Shown here one piece after another: positions 52,743-61,035 of a DNA stretch of 64,000 bases. Source of the DNA: Rubellimicrobium mesophilum DSM 19309. GTDB taxonomy: Bacteria > Pseudomonadota > Alphaproteobacteria > Rhodobacterales > Rhodobacteraceae. The stretch covers positions 1-64,000 of the forward strand of contig NZ_KK088556.1 in NCBI RefSeq assembly GCF_000600335.2. Direction: 5' to 3'. Every line of letters begins with the position of its first letter. Within the stretch, counting starts at the first letter, position 1. Both the position numbers and the translations under genes were made by a program. The notes below the pieces were generated by a model. The model ran no database searches and was not told where the DNA came from. It saw only the letters and a program-made list of their open reading frames with translations.

Positions 52743-53357
52743 CTAGGCGGCCGACGCCCGGTGGTCAACCGGGAAGCGGCGAGCGAGGTCGAGCGCGGCG
52801 CCGGCGTCCCGGGGCGAGACCGGCCCCTCGGCCCATGGCCGGAAACGCAGGCGGAAGGCCCGCAGCAGGAGGTCCGGCGGGAGCGCAGGATCGTAGCCAA
52901 AGGAACGGAGCGCGGGGAGGAGGTCCTGCGGGTCGCCCTCTCCCTCCTCTGGCCAGACCGAGAGGCCGGCGCGGGCGAGGCGCCGCCAGTCGAAGCGCGG
53001 GCCTGGGTCGGCCTTGCGCGTGGGGGCCATGTCGGAATGGCCGATGACCCGCTCGGGCGGGATGGACCATCGGGCCAGTATGTCGCCTACCAACCGCTCC
53101 AGCGCGAGCATCTGCGGGTGCGCGTAGGGATGCGTGCCCCGATTCTGGAGCTCGATGCCGATCGAGCGGGAGTTGACGTCCGTGACCTCGCCCCACCGAC
53201 CCGCGCCGGCGTGCCAGGCGCGCCGCTCCTCGGGGACGAGGGACATGACCTCTCCGTCCTCGGCAATGAGGTAGTGGGCCGAAACCTCGGCCACGGGGTC
53301 GCAGAGCCGCTCCAGCGATTCCCTGGCCGTGGCCATCGCGGTGTAGTGGATCACCAC
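52743..53357 (-). CDS. N-acetylmuramoyl-L-alanine amidase (AmpD-like, Amidase_2)
   Basis: A zinc amidase of peptidoglycan recycling, at least 204 residues. Zinc ligands: His in VIHYTAMATA, His and Asp in VIGHSDMAPTRKADPGPRFD; catalytic Glu in SIGIELQNRG. The GTG at 53357 leaves out some 15 residues (SPNHGERRGGVRPDL) that clearly belong to the family and are in frame upstream. No ATG or GTG precedes them; a CTG at 53411, overlapping the stop of the lipoprotein gene, would be the natural start. Ends 9 bases from the RNase P RNA gene. Confidence 0.85.
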   Translation of the reverse strand: MVIHYTAMATARESLERLCDPVAEVSAHYLIAEDGEVMSLVPEERRAWHAGAGRWGEVTDVNSRSIGIELQNRGTHPYAHPQMLALERLVGDILARWSIPPERVIGHSDMAPTRKADPGPRFDWRRLARAGLSVWPEEGEGDPQDLLPALRSFGYDPALPPDLLLRAFRLRFRPWAEGPVSPRDAGAALDLARRFPVDHRASAA

Positions 53358-53407
53358 GAGGTCGGGACGGACGCCGCCCCGACGCTCGCCGTGGTTGGGG
53401 GAGAGGC

Positions 53408-54361
53408 TCAGCCCCGACCCACGGCCGCGCGGAACGGCGCGGGGTCCCAGGCGCAGGCGAAGCCATCCCCGTCGGGGTCGAGGCCCAGGGAGTCCTTGTC
53501 CGGCCCGCCTCGGGCCAGGAAGTCGCGCTGCGCCTCGTCGGCGGTGCGGTACTTGGCGCAGTTCCGTTCGGCCCGGCCCTCGCGGGCGAAGAGGACGAAG
53601 CGCGAATACCAGGGCTGGCCGACCGAGTTCGGCGCGCTCAGGGCATATTGGACGATGTTCGGGCCGGTGTCGGCGGGCGGCGCCGGCAGGGCCTGCGGCT
53701 GCAGGACCTGATATTGCGCGGCCTGCTGCGCGCGCCGGGCCGCGTCGGATTCGATCGATTCGCGCGAGGAGACGGCCTGGAAGTCCTGCTCGTCCGAGAT
53801 GCCGCCGGTGTTGCCGGGGACCGTGCCGACGAGGGTTGGCGCGGCGTTGCTGGGCGAGGCTTCGAGGCCGGTGGCGCGCATCACGTTGACGTCGCCGGCC
53901 ACGCCGCTCGAGGCGACGCTGACGAGGCCGTTGCCGGCGGGCGCGGGGGCGGCGGGGAGCGGCACGGAGGAGGTGAAGGCCCCCGAGGTCGGCGCCGGAG
54001 CGCCGGCCACGGGTGCGGCCGACGAGACGCCCGGGTAGGGCGCGGCGGAGGAGACGCCGGGAAGCGGCGCGCCGATCGGGCCGCTCGACACCGGCGCCAC
54101 GCCGATCCCGGCGGCGCTGAGGGCCGAGCTTGGGATGCCGCCGGGCGGCACGGGTGCCGGAGAGGTCGGTGTGGCCATGCCGTAGGGCGAGGTCGCCACC
54201 GTTCCGGGGGCGGCGAAGCCCGTCGGCGCCGCGCCGGTCAGCTCAGCCTCGCGCTGGTAGCTGCCGTAGTCGCCGAATCCGACGCCCTGGCTCGGCGGCG
54301 CGGGCTGCGCGCAGCCGGCCAGCAGAAGCCCCAACGTCCCCAGAACCATCAGTCCGCGCAT
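53408..54361 (-). CDS. Lipoprotein with Pro/Ala-rich linker and Excalibur-like C-terminus
   Basis: A 317-residue lipoprotein: MRGLMVLGTLGLLLAGC has the lipobox with Cys17. Residues 50–180 are low-complexity (Ala, Pro, Ser, Gly, Val; repeats such as PGVSSAAP), then comes a helical part, and the last 30 residues (LGLDPDGDGFACAWDPAPFR) match the Excalibur calcium-binding pattern DxDxDGxxC. Function unknown; the layout suggests an envelope anchor carrying a surface domain through a flexible stalk. ATG 54361 is chosen over earlier ones since GGAGGG lies just before it. Confidence 0.75.
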   Translation of the reverse strand: MRGLMVLGTLGLLLAGCAQPAPPSQGVGFGDYGSYQREAELTGAAPTGFAAPGTVATSPYGMATPTSPAPVPPGGIPSSALSAAGIGVAPVSSGPIGAPLPGVSSAAPYPGVSSAAPVAGAPAPTSGAFTSSVPLPAAPAPAGNGLVSVASSGVAGDVNVMRATGLEASPSNAAPTLVGTVPGNTGGISDEQDFQAVSSRESIESDAARRAQQAAQYQVLQPQALPAPPADTGPNIVQYALSAPNSVGQPWYSRFVLFAREGRAERNCAKYRTADEAQRDFLARGGPDKDSLGLDPDGDGFACAWDPAPFRAAVGRG

Positions 54362-54387
54362 GTGTCCCTCCATGGCAGCGGGCGCCC

Positions 54388-55874
54388 CTACCACCACTTT
54401 GCCGGCTTTGCCAAGAACCCGGCTGCACGTTCCAGTGAGTATGCGACATTCAGGAGGTCGCCTTCCTCCCACGGTCGCCCGATGAGCTGGAGCCCGAGCG
54501 GGAGCCCCTGCCTGTCGAGCCCCGCCGGGACCGAGATGCCGGGAAGCCCAGCGAGGTTCACGGTCACGGTGAAGACGTCGTTGAGGTACATCTGCACCGG
54601 GTCGGCGTTGGCCATCTCGCCCAGTCCGAAGGCCGCCGAGGGCGTGGCGGGCGTCAGGATGGCGTCGATGCCGTCCGCGAAGGCCAGCTCGAAGTCGCGC
54701 TTGATGAGGGTGCGGACCTTGCGGGCGCGGTTGTAATAGGCGTCGTAGAAGCCGGCCGAGAGGACGTAGGTCCCGACCATGATGCGGCGCTGGACCTCGG
54801 GGCCGAAGCCCTCGGCGCGGGTCTTCTCGTACATGTCGGTGATGCCGTCGCCTTGGGCGAGCTTGGCACGGTGGCCGAAGCGGACGCCGTCGTAGCGGGC
54901 GAGGTTGGAGGACGCCTCGGCGGGGCGATCACGTAGTAGCAGGGCAGCGCGTACTTGGTGTGCGGGAGCGAGATGTCCCGGATCTCGGCGCCCGCGTCCT
55001 GGAGCATCTCGCGGCCCTTGGCCCAGAGCGCCTCGATCTCCTCGGGCATCCCGTCCATGCGGTATTCGCGCGGGATGCCGATGACCTTGCCCCGGATGTC
55101 GCCGGTGAGCATCGCCTCGAAGTCGGGGACGGGAATGTCGGCCGAGGTCGAGTCCTTGGGGTCGTGGCCGGACATGGCGCGGAGCATGATCGCGGCGTCG
55201 CGCACGTCCTTGGTCATCGGCCCCGCCTGGTCGAGCGAAGAGGCGAAGGCGATGATGCCCCAGCGGCTCACGCGGCCGTAGGTGGGCTTGATCCCGGTGA
55301 TTCCGACGAAGGCTGCGGGCTGGCGGATCGAGCCGCCGGTGTCTGTCCCCGTCGCCGCCGCGCAAAGGTCGGCCGCCACCGCCGCCGCCGAGCCCCCCGA
55401 GGAGCCGCCGGGGGTCAGCGCCGCCCCGTCGTTGCCGCGCCGCCAGGGGTTCACGGCGTTGCCGTAGCACGAGGTCTCGTTGGACGAACCCATCGCGAAC
55501 TCGTCCATGTTGAGCTTGCCCAGCATGACGGCGCCCTGCTTGTGGAGCTGGGTGGTCACGGTGGACTCGTAGGGCGGCTTGAAGCCCGCTAGGATGCGCG
55601 AGGCGGCCTGGGAGGGCACGCCCTCGGTGCAGAAGAGGTCCTTGATGCCCAGCGGGATGCCGCAGAGGTCGGGCGACATCCCGGCGTTGAGGCGGGTCTG
55701 CGCGAAGCCGGCTTGGCTCCGGGCGATCTCGGGCGTCTTGTGGACGTAGGCGTTGAGCGCGTCGGCCTGGTCGATGGCGGCGAGGTAGGCCTCGGCCAGC
55801 TCGGGCGCGGTGAAGGTCTTGGCGCGGAGGCCGTCGCGGGCCTCGGCCACGGTCAGCTTGGTCAGGTCCGTCAT
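54388..55874 (-). CDS. gatA: Asp-tRNA(Asn)/Glu-tRNA(Gln) amidotransferase subunit A, frameshifted
   Basis: An amidase-family subunit that makes Gln-tRNA (and Asn-tRNA) with GatB and GatC; about 495 residues. The Ser-cisSer-Lys triad is in [14 protein letters not shown] and [17 protein letters not shown]. After CYYVIAP the frame is lost: one base is missing at about 54921 (GGC where GGCC is expected), and the rest, [20 protein letters not shown] to the end, is in the next frame. Since GatCAB is needed for glutaminyl-tRNA in organisms without GlnRS, a true knockout is unlikely. ATG overlaps the gatC stop. Confidence 0.92.
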
Positions 55875-56158
55875 TCGACCACCTTGGGCACGGCGAAGAA
55901 GCCCTCGCGGGCGTCGGGAGCGTTCAGGAGGACCTTGTCCTGCTGGTTGCCGTCGGTGACGACGTCCTGCCGGCGCTTGAGGCGCATGGGGGTGACGGAA
56001 GTCATGGGCTCCACGCCCTCGACGTCCACCTCGTTCAGCTGCTCGATGAAGCCGAGGATCGCGTCGAACTCCCGCGCGAGGGCGGGCAGGCGCTCCTCCT
56101 CGACGCGGATGCGGGCGAGATGCGCCACGCGTCGGGCGGTGTCGGTGTCGATGGCCAT
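55871..56158 (-). CDS. gatC: Asp-tRNA(Asn)/Glu-tRNA(Gln) amidotransferase subunit C
   Basis: A 95-residue stabilising subunit. [20 protein letters not shown] and [16 protein letters not shown] are diagnostic GatC sequences, as is the C-terminal [20 protein letters not shown] with FFAVPKVVE. Coupled to gatA through a 4-base overlap. gatB is not in this window. Confidence 0.95.
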   Translation of the reverse strand: MAIDTDTARRVAHLARIRVEEERLPALAREFDAILGFIEQLNEVDVEGVEPMTSVTPMRLKRRQDVVTDGNQQDKVLLNAPDAREGFFAVPKVVE

Positions 56159-56221
56159 GGGGTCCCTCGCAGTTCCGGCGGGTGTTAGCGCCGGAGCGGG
56201 CCCATCGCAAGGGCGAGGGGG

Positions 56222-56623
56222 TCAGTCGCGGTCGTGGCCGGGAAGGTCCGGGATGCGGTCCAGCCACGGCGCCGCCGAGTGGAGCCAGATGGAGAGCGAG
56301 GGCTGCAGCGCGTCGCGCTGGCGGATGGCGCCCCAGCGGAGGCTCCAGCCGTCGGGGTCGTCCTCGTAGCGGACCATGAGAGGCGAGCCGCAGGTGCTGC
56401 AGAAGTGCTGGGCGAGGTGTCGGCCATTGGCGGCGGTCTTGACGTAGACCTTGGGTTCGCCGGCGGTGAAGCGGAGGGTGCCACGCCGGGCGGGGACGGA
56501 GGTGCGGAAGGCGGTGCCGGTGAGGCTCTGGCAGTCGGTGCAGTGGCAGAGGTGGACCTCGCCCTCCTCCACCTCGGCCTCGAACCGGATGGTGCCGCAG
56601 TGGCAGGCCCCGTCGATGCGCAT
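56222..56623 (-). CDS. GFA/CENP-V domain protein
   Basis: A 133-residue zinc protein of the family that includes glutathione-dependent formaldehyde-activating enzyme. The cysteines are [27 protein letters not shown] and [16 protein letters not shown]. Many such domains bind zinc but have no known activity. The ATG at 56623 starts at [10 protein letters not shown] as in relatives; the frame open to 56683 adds nothing recognisable. It lies 63 bases from gatC on the same strand. Confidence 0.88.
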   Translation of the reverse strand: MRIDGACHCGTIRFEAEVEEGEVHLCHCTDCQSLTGTAFRTSVPARRGTLRFTAGEPKVYVKTAANGRHLAQHFCSTCGSPLMVRYEDDPDGWSLRWGAIRQRDALQPSLSIWLHSAAPWLDRIPDLPGHDRD

Positions 56624-56766
56624 GGCGTCCCCTCCCTCGCCGACATGGACCGAGAGCTTGGCAGCGACGGCCATGTCGCGCAACAGGGGCCGACCGGCGC
56701 TTGCCGAGGCGCATCCGTCCTGAGGGGACCGCTTGACCGGGGGCGGCGCCGTCCCACCGTAGGATC

Positions 56767-57516
56767 ATGTTCCCCATCCGCGACCACAACCCGTCGAGCC
56801 AGACGCCCTACGTCACCTGGGCGCTGATCGTGCTCAACGTGGCGATCCATCTCTGGCAGGTGGCGACGGTCTATGACCCGGCTCAGCTCTACGCCCTCTA
56901 CGACGCCTATGCGCTGGTCCCGGCGGAGATCAGCCAGGGGCAGGACCTGTGGACGCTGGTCACGTCCACCTTCCTGCACGGGGGCTGGATGCACCTGATC
57001 GGGAACATGCTGTTCCTCCATGTCTTCGGCGACAACCTCGAGGAGGCGCTGGGGCGGGTCGGCTTCCTGCTCTTCTACCTTCTGGGCGGCATCGGCGCGG
57101 GGCTTTGCCAGTGGGCGGCGGCACCCCTGTCGGGCATCCCGACGGTGGGCGCCTCGGGCGCCATCGCGGCGGTGATGGGGGGCTACCTGCTGCTGTTCCC
57201 GAAGGCGCGGGTGGACGTGCTGATCTTCGTGATCTTCATCATCCGGATCGTCCCGATCCCGGCCTGGATCGTGCTGGCCGTCTGGTTCGCGCTCCAGATC
57301 TTCGGAGGCTTCGGGTCGAGCGCGGACATGGGCGGGGTCGCCTACTGGGCCCATGTGGGCGGCTTCGCCATCGGCTTCGTGATGATGATGCCCACCTGGC
57401 TGCGGCGCGGCGGCGCCGGGTGGTGGAGCCGGACCGCCGGGCGCCCGCCGCATTCGGACGCCGCCTATGGGAGCCTGACGCCGACGCGGGTGCCGACCGT
57501 CAGGCGCAGGCGCTAG
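56767..57516 (+). CDS. Rhomboid family intramembrane serine protease
   Basis: A 249-residue protein with six or seven helices. [20 protein letters not shown] (loop L1 and helix 2), catalytic Ser in [16 protein letters not shown] and catalytic His in [14 protein letters not shown] make a complete rhomboid site. The tail ([11 protein letters not shown]…) is basic and cytoplasmic. It converges with the IMPase gene with a 4-base overlap of stop codons. Confidence 0.92.
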   Translation: MFPIRDHNPSSQTPYVTWALIVLNVAIHLWQVATVYDPAQLYALYDAYALVPAEISQGQDLWTLVTSTFLHGGWMHLIGNMLFLHVFGDNLEEALGRVGFLLFYLLGGIGAGLCQWAAAPLSGIPTVGASGAIAAVMGGYLLLFPKARVDVLIFVIFIIRIVPIPAWIVLAVWFALQIFGGFGSSADMGGVAYWAHVGGFAIGFVMMMPTWLRRGGAGWWSRTAGRPPHSDAAYGSLTPTRVPTVRRRR

Positions 57517-58304
57517 GGCCGGGCGCGGACGACGTCGGCGAACTTCTCGAAGATGGCAGAGTTGGCGGCGACGATGTCGCCGTGCTCCATGGGCTTGTGG
57601 CCCTCGCGGATGGGGCCGACGAAGCCGCCGGCCTCGGTCACGATCAGCATTCCGGCGGCCATGTCCCAGGGGAAGACCTCACGCTCCCAGTAGCCGTCGT
57701 AGCGGCCGGCGGCGACGTAGGCGAGGTCGAGCGAGGCGGAGCCGGAGCGCCGGATGCCCGCGCATTCGGGCGAGAGCCGCGCGAGGTCGGCCAGCATGGC
57801 GGGCAGCGTCTTCTTGGCGCCGAACGGGATGCCGGTCACGAACAGGCAGTCGAGGAGGCGCGAGCGGCCCGAGACGCGAAGGCGGCGGTCGTTGAGCCAG
57901 GCGCCCTCGCCCCGCTCGGCCCAGAAGGTCTCGTCCTTCACGGGGTCGTGGACGACGCCGGCGACGATCTGGCCCTTGTGCTCCAGCGCGATGGAGACGG
58001 CCCAGTGCGGGAGGCCGTGGAGGTAGTTCGAGGTGCCGTCGAGCGGGTCCACGATCCAGCGGCGGGTCGGGTCCTCGCCGGCCTGCTCGCCCCCCTCCTC
58101 TCCCAGGAAGCCGTAGGTGGGGCGGGCCTCGGTCAGCATCTCGCGGACGGTCTGCTCGGCCTGGCGGTCGGCACGGCTCACGAAGTCGCCGGGGCCCTTC
58201 ATGGAGACCTGAAGCTGCTCGACCTCGGCGAAGTCCTTGAGGAGACCCCGGCCGGCCTTGCGGGCGGCACGGATCATCACGTTCAGGTTCGCGCTGCCGA
58301 CCAT
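57513..58304 (-). CDS. suhB: Inositol monophosphatase (SuhB-like)
   Basis: A 263-residue phosphatase. GFLGEEGGEQAG, WIVDPLDGTSNYLHGLPHWA and EVFPWDMAAGMLIVTEAGG are the complete metal-site signatures, with the WDxAAG form typical of SuhB/IMPase. The long reading frame upstream of 58304 is a shadow of the LysR gene. Distinct from the HisN-like paralogue at 47879. Confidence 0.92.
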   Translation of the reverse strand: MVGSANLNVMIRAARKAGRGLLKDFAEVEQLQVSMKGPGDFVSRADRQAEQTVREMLTEARPTYGFLGEEGGEQAGEDPTRRWIVDPLDGTSNYLHGLPHWAVSIALEHKGQIVAGVVHDPVKDETFWAERGEGAWLNDRRLRVSGRSRLLDCLFVTGIPFGAKKTLPAMLADLARLSPECAGIRRSGSASLDLAYVAAGRYDGYWEREVFPWDMAAGMLIVTEAGGFVGPIREGHKPMEHGDIVAANSAIFEKFADVVRARP

Positions 58305-58363
58305 CTTCGTCTCCTTGCAATCAAGGGGCGCATATAGACCGGGCATCGCGCCGGTCACAAGGC

Positions 58364-59278
58364 TCAGCCGCGCTGAAGTTTGACCGCCTCCTGCCGCGCG
58401 AGGCGGATGAGGTGGGCGACGTAAGGACGGGTCGTCTCGTCGGCGCGTGTCGCGGCGTAGAGGCGCTTGGTGATGGAGGCGCCGTTCCGGGTGAGCGGGC
58501 GGGTCACGAGTTCCATGTCGGCGCGGGCGGCGGAGCGGACGACCCAGTCGGGGAGGACGGCCACGCCGCGACCGGAGGCGACGAGGAGGAGGATCATGGC
58601 GGTGAGCTCGACGGGGCGCTGGGCGGAAGGCTCGACGCGCTCGGGCGTCAGGAGCTCGGTGAAGACGTCGAGGCGGGCGCGGTCCACGGGGTAGGTGATG
58701 AGGGTCTGGTCGGCGAAGTCGCGGGCCCCGATGGCGTTCTTGCGCGCGAGCGGGTGGGTCGCGGCGGTGACGAGGACAGGGGCGTAGTCGAAGAGCGGCG
58801 TGAAGGCGATGCCGGGGAGGTCCTCGGGATCGGAGGAGACGACGAGGTCCACCTCCTCTCGGCGAAGGGCCGGCATGGCGTCGAAGGCGAGGCCGGGGCG
58901 GATGTCGATGTCCACCTCGGGCCAGGCCTTGCGGAAATGGTTCAGGACCGGAAGCAGCCATTCGAAGCAGGCGTGGCACTCGATGGCGACGTGCATCCGG
59001 CCGGCGCGGCCCGCCTCGAGGTTGGCGAACTCGGCCTCCAGGGCGGCGACCTGGGGCAGGATCGCCTGGGCGGCGGCGAGGAGGCGGAGGCCGGCGGGGC
59101 TCAGGCGCAGGGGCCTGGTGGCGCGGACGAAGAGCGGGGTGCCGGCCTGCTCCTCGATACCGCGGATCTGGTGGGAGAGCGCGGACTGGGTGAGGCCGAG
59201 GAGGTCGGCCGCCCCGGCGAGGCTGCCGGCCTCGTGGATCGCCTGGATCGTGCGGAGATGGCGGAACTCGATGTGCAA
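58364..59278 (-). CDS. LysR family regulator, MetR-like, divergent from metF
   Basis: A 304-residue regulator: MHIEFRHLRTIQAIHEAGSL, then LTQSALSHQIRGIEEQAGTP form the DNA-binding head; the effector domain has MHVAIECHACFEWLLPVLNH, which is characteristic of MetR (homocysteine-responsive). The start is TTG at 59278; upstream in-frame sequence runs through the promoter region to 59440 and into metF and cannot be coding. Position head-to-head with metF, 88 bases apart, supports regulation of methionine synthesis. Confidence 0.85.
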   Translation of the reverse strand: MHIEFRHLRTIQAIHEAGSLAGAADLLGLTQSALSHQIRGIEEQAGTPLFVRATRPLRLSPAGLRLLAAAQAILPQVAALEAEFANLEAGRAGRMHVAIECHACFEWLLPVLNHFRKAWPEVDIDIRPGLAFDAMPALRREEVDLVVSSDPEDLPGIAFTPLFDYAPVLVTAATHPLARKNAIGARDFADQTLITYPVDRARLDVFTELLTPERVEPSAQRPVELTAMILLLVASGRGVAVLPDWVVRSAARADMELVTRPLTRNGASITKRLYAATRADETTRPYVAHLIRLARQEAVKLQRG

Positions 59279-59366
59279 ATCGGGCTCATGTTGATGGTGA
59301 AGATTATGAATTTGTCTCACATCGGGGCGCTGCCTACAACGAGGCTGGTCAACGCAAGGAGCCATC

Positions 59367-60227
59367 ATGCCGACCGTCAGCTTCGAGTTCTTTCCGCCGA
59401 AGAACCTGGAAGGGTCGTTCCGGCTCTGGGACTGCTGCAACGTGCTGGGGCCGCTGATGCCCGAGTTCGTGTCGGTGACCTATGGCGCGGGCGGGACGAC
59501 GCGGACGCTGACGCATGACGCGGTGGGGACGATCCACAAGCACTACGGGCTGACCGTCGCGGCGCACCTGACCTGCGTGGAGGCCTCGCGGGAGGAGACG
59601 CTGGCGATCGCGGACAGCTACGCCGACGTGGGCGTGACCGAGATCGTGGCGCTGCGGGGCGATCCGCCGAAGGGGGAGGAAGGCTTCCGGGCGCATCCCG
59701 ACGGGTTCGGGTCCTCGGTGGAGCTGGTGGACGCGCTGGCCAGGACCGGCAAGTTCAAGGTGCGCGTGGGGGCCTATCCGGAGAAGCACCCGGAGGCGGC
59801 GGACCATGCGGCGGACATCGAGTTCCTCAAGAGAAAGATCGACGCGGGGGCGACCTCGGCCATCACGCAGTTCTTCTTCCAGCCCGAGACCTTCTTCCGG
59901 TTCCGGGATGACTGCGTGAAGGCGGGGATCACGGCGCCGATCCTGCCCGGCATCCTGCCGGTCGAGAGCTGGGCCGGGGTCAAGCGGCTGACGGCGCGCT
60001 GCGGGACCTCCATCCCCCCGACCACGGCCCACGCCTTCGAGAACGCGGAGCGGGACGGGACGACGGAGCTGCTGGCGGTGGCCACGGCGGCCTCGCTCTG
60101 CGACCGGCTGGTCGAGGGGGGGGCGGAGCACCTGCACTTCTACACGCTGAACAAGCCCAGCCTGACGCGGGACGTGTGCCTCGCGCTCGGGATCGCGCCG
60201 AGGGCGCGGTTGCAGGCGGTCGCTTAA
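59367..60227 (+). CDS. metF: Methylenetetrahydrofolate reductase
   Basis: A 286-residue flavoprotein reducing methylene-THF to methyl-THF for methionine synthesis. VSFEFFPPKNLEGSFRLWDC at the N-terminus (Glu for catalysis), SVTYGAGGTTRTLTHDAV, VGVTEIVALRGDPPKGEEGF and GATSAITQFFFQPETFFRFR are family marks. AAGGAG lies 5 bases before the ATG. The gap to the divergent LysR gene is AT-rich around 59290–59325 and should contain its binding sites. Confidence 0.95.
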   Translation: MPTVSFEFFPPKNLEGSFRLWDCCNVLGPLMPEFVSVTYGAGGTTRTLTHDAVGTIHKHYGLTVAAHLTCVEASREETLAIADSYADVGVTEIVALRGDPPKGEEGFRAHPDGFGSSVELVDALARTGKFKVRVGAYPEKHPEAADHAADIEFLKRKIDAGATSAITQFFFQPETFFRFRDDCVKAGITAPILPGILPVESWAGVKRLTARCGTSIPPTTAHAFENAERDGTTELLAVATAASLCDRLVEGGAEHLHFYTLNKPSLTRDVCLALGIAPRARLQAVA

Positions 60228-60244
60228 GCGGGCGCGAGCGGGGA

Positions 60245-60269
60245 AAGGCCGGGGCGAGGCTCCGGCCTT
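60245..60269 (+). terminator. Probable terminator after metF
   Basis: AAGGCCGG (60245–60252) and CCGGCCTT (60262–60269) pair over a 9-base loop, 18 bases after the metF stop. The T-tract after the stem is short (TTCTGCGTT). Confidence 0.6.
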
Positions 60270-60279
60270 CTGCGTTGTC

Positions 60280-60719
60280 CGGGCCGTTACGGGGCCGCGT
60301 GGAGAGCCACGGCCGTCGTCGTTCCCGGACGCCACGACGCCGGATGCCAGGCCGGCCGTCGTGGAGACGTGCTTCGGCACGTTCGGCTGGGTCTTTGCGG
60401 CGCCTCGCCTGACGCCTCCCAGAAGGACAGGGGCCCGCGCCGTCCCTTCAAAGAGCTCTCGCCGGTGAAGCCTCTCACCCCTCAGGGTGCCCCCGGCATG
60501 GACGGTCATGTGATCCTGGAGCAGGGCCGGCCATCCGAGGCCCTGTCCGAGGGAGGCGCGAACCAAAGGACTCCCGCGCGACTCTGACGAGGAGGGTGCG
60601 GGAAGCGGGTTAACAGGCAGTAAACGGGGCGTTCGGTGCCCACCGGGGCGACGCAACACCCCCGAGGTAAGTGGCTGACCTTGTTGCGGAAGCTCTTCGG
60701 ACCGGGTGTTGCGTCGCCC
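60280..60719 (+). repeat. Dispersed intergenic element, copy 2 (candidate structured RNA or site)
   Basis: Inverted, diverged copy of 30708–31279. In plus-strand order: CGGGCCGTTACGG (60280–60292); hairpin ACGTGC-TTCG-GCACGT (60367–60382); CGGCTGGGTCTTTGCG (60384–60399); GTCCCTTCAAAGAGC (60442–60456); GGGTTAAC (60607–60614); AACGGGGCGTTCG (60623–60635); arms GGGCGACGCAACACCC (60646–60661) and GGGTGTTGCGTCGCCC (60704–60719) with a 42-base spacer sharing CTTCCGC and CTTACC (reverse sense) with copy 1. The hairpin differs from copy 1 at the outermost pair by a compensatory G-C to A-T change. It occupies the gap after metF. No protein-coding frame is convincing. Confidence 0.6.
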
Positions 60720-60721
60720 CT

Positions 60722-60806
60722 GGGGGCGGGTCTCGGCCCGCCGCGCCACGGCCGACGAATCACCGCCGTCCCGGGTCGGTGGTAGCAGGCTGGAGCCCGC
60801 CCTGCG
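60722..60806. repeat. Degenerate GTAG-type inverted repeat
   Basis: GGGGGCGGGTCTCGGCCCGC at 60722–60741 and the inverted GTAGCAGGCTGGAGCCCGCC at 60782–60801 resemble the two arms of the GTAG repeats with several changes. It adjoins copy 2 of the dispersed element, as the GTAG unit at 30626 adjoins copy 1. Confidence 0.4.
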
Positions 60807-61035
60807 ATGAACTCGAATCAGCGTCGCTGGCGCCGTGCGCGCGAGCTCGCACCCTGCGGGAACCGTGCCTGACCTAGGGACGGGGACGGTGCGCTGGAGC
60901 TCATCCCACGCTTGCGGAAGTGGCGTGGCAGCGGCGGAGCGCGCCCGGACATGGGGACGGCGCGGGCCGGGGGGCCCGCGCCGGGTCGTGTCGCCGTTCG
61001 GGCCGGGCGGGGAGACCCCGCCCGGGGCACGTGCG
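60807..61035. other. Intergenic stretch before the HdeA-like gene's 3' end
   Basis: No gene, terminator or repeat that I can support. GC-rich, with short open frames only. Together with the element before it, it makes an 808-base gene-free gap (60228–61035). Confidence 0.4.

Noticed and set aside
59279-59366. SAM-type riboswitch upstream of metF
   Set aside because: The gap is only 88 bases and I could not fit any SAM or SAH riboswitch core to it; control by the divergent LysR regulator is the simpler reading.
30708-60719. A 30-kb composite element bounded by the inverted element copies
   Set aside because: The enclosed genes (aroQ, bet/cho, gatCA, metF, rnpB, rpmG) are core chromosomal genes in normal context, without composition change or integration genes.
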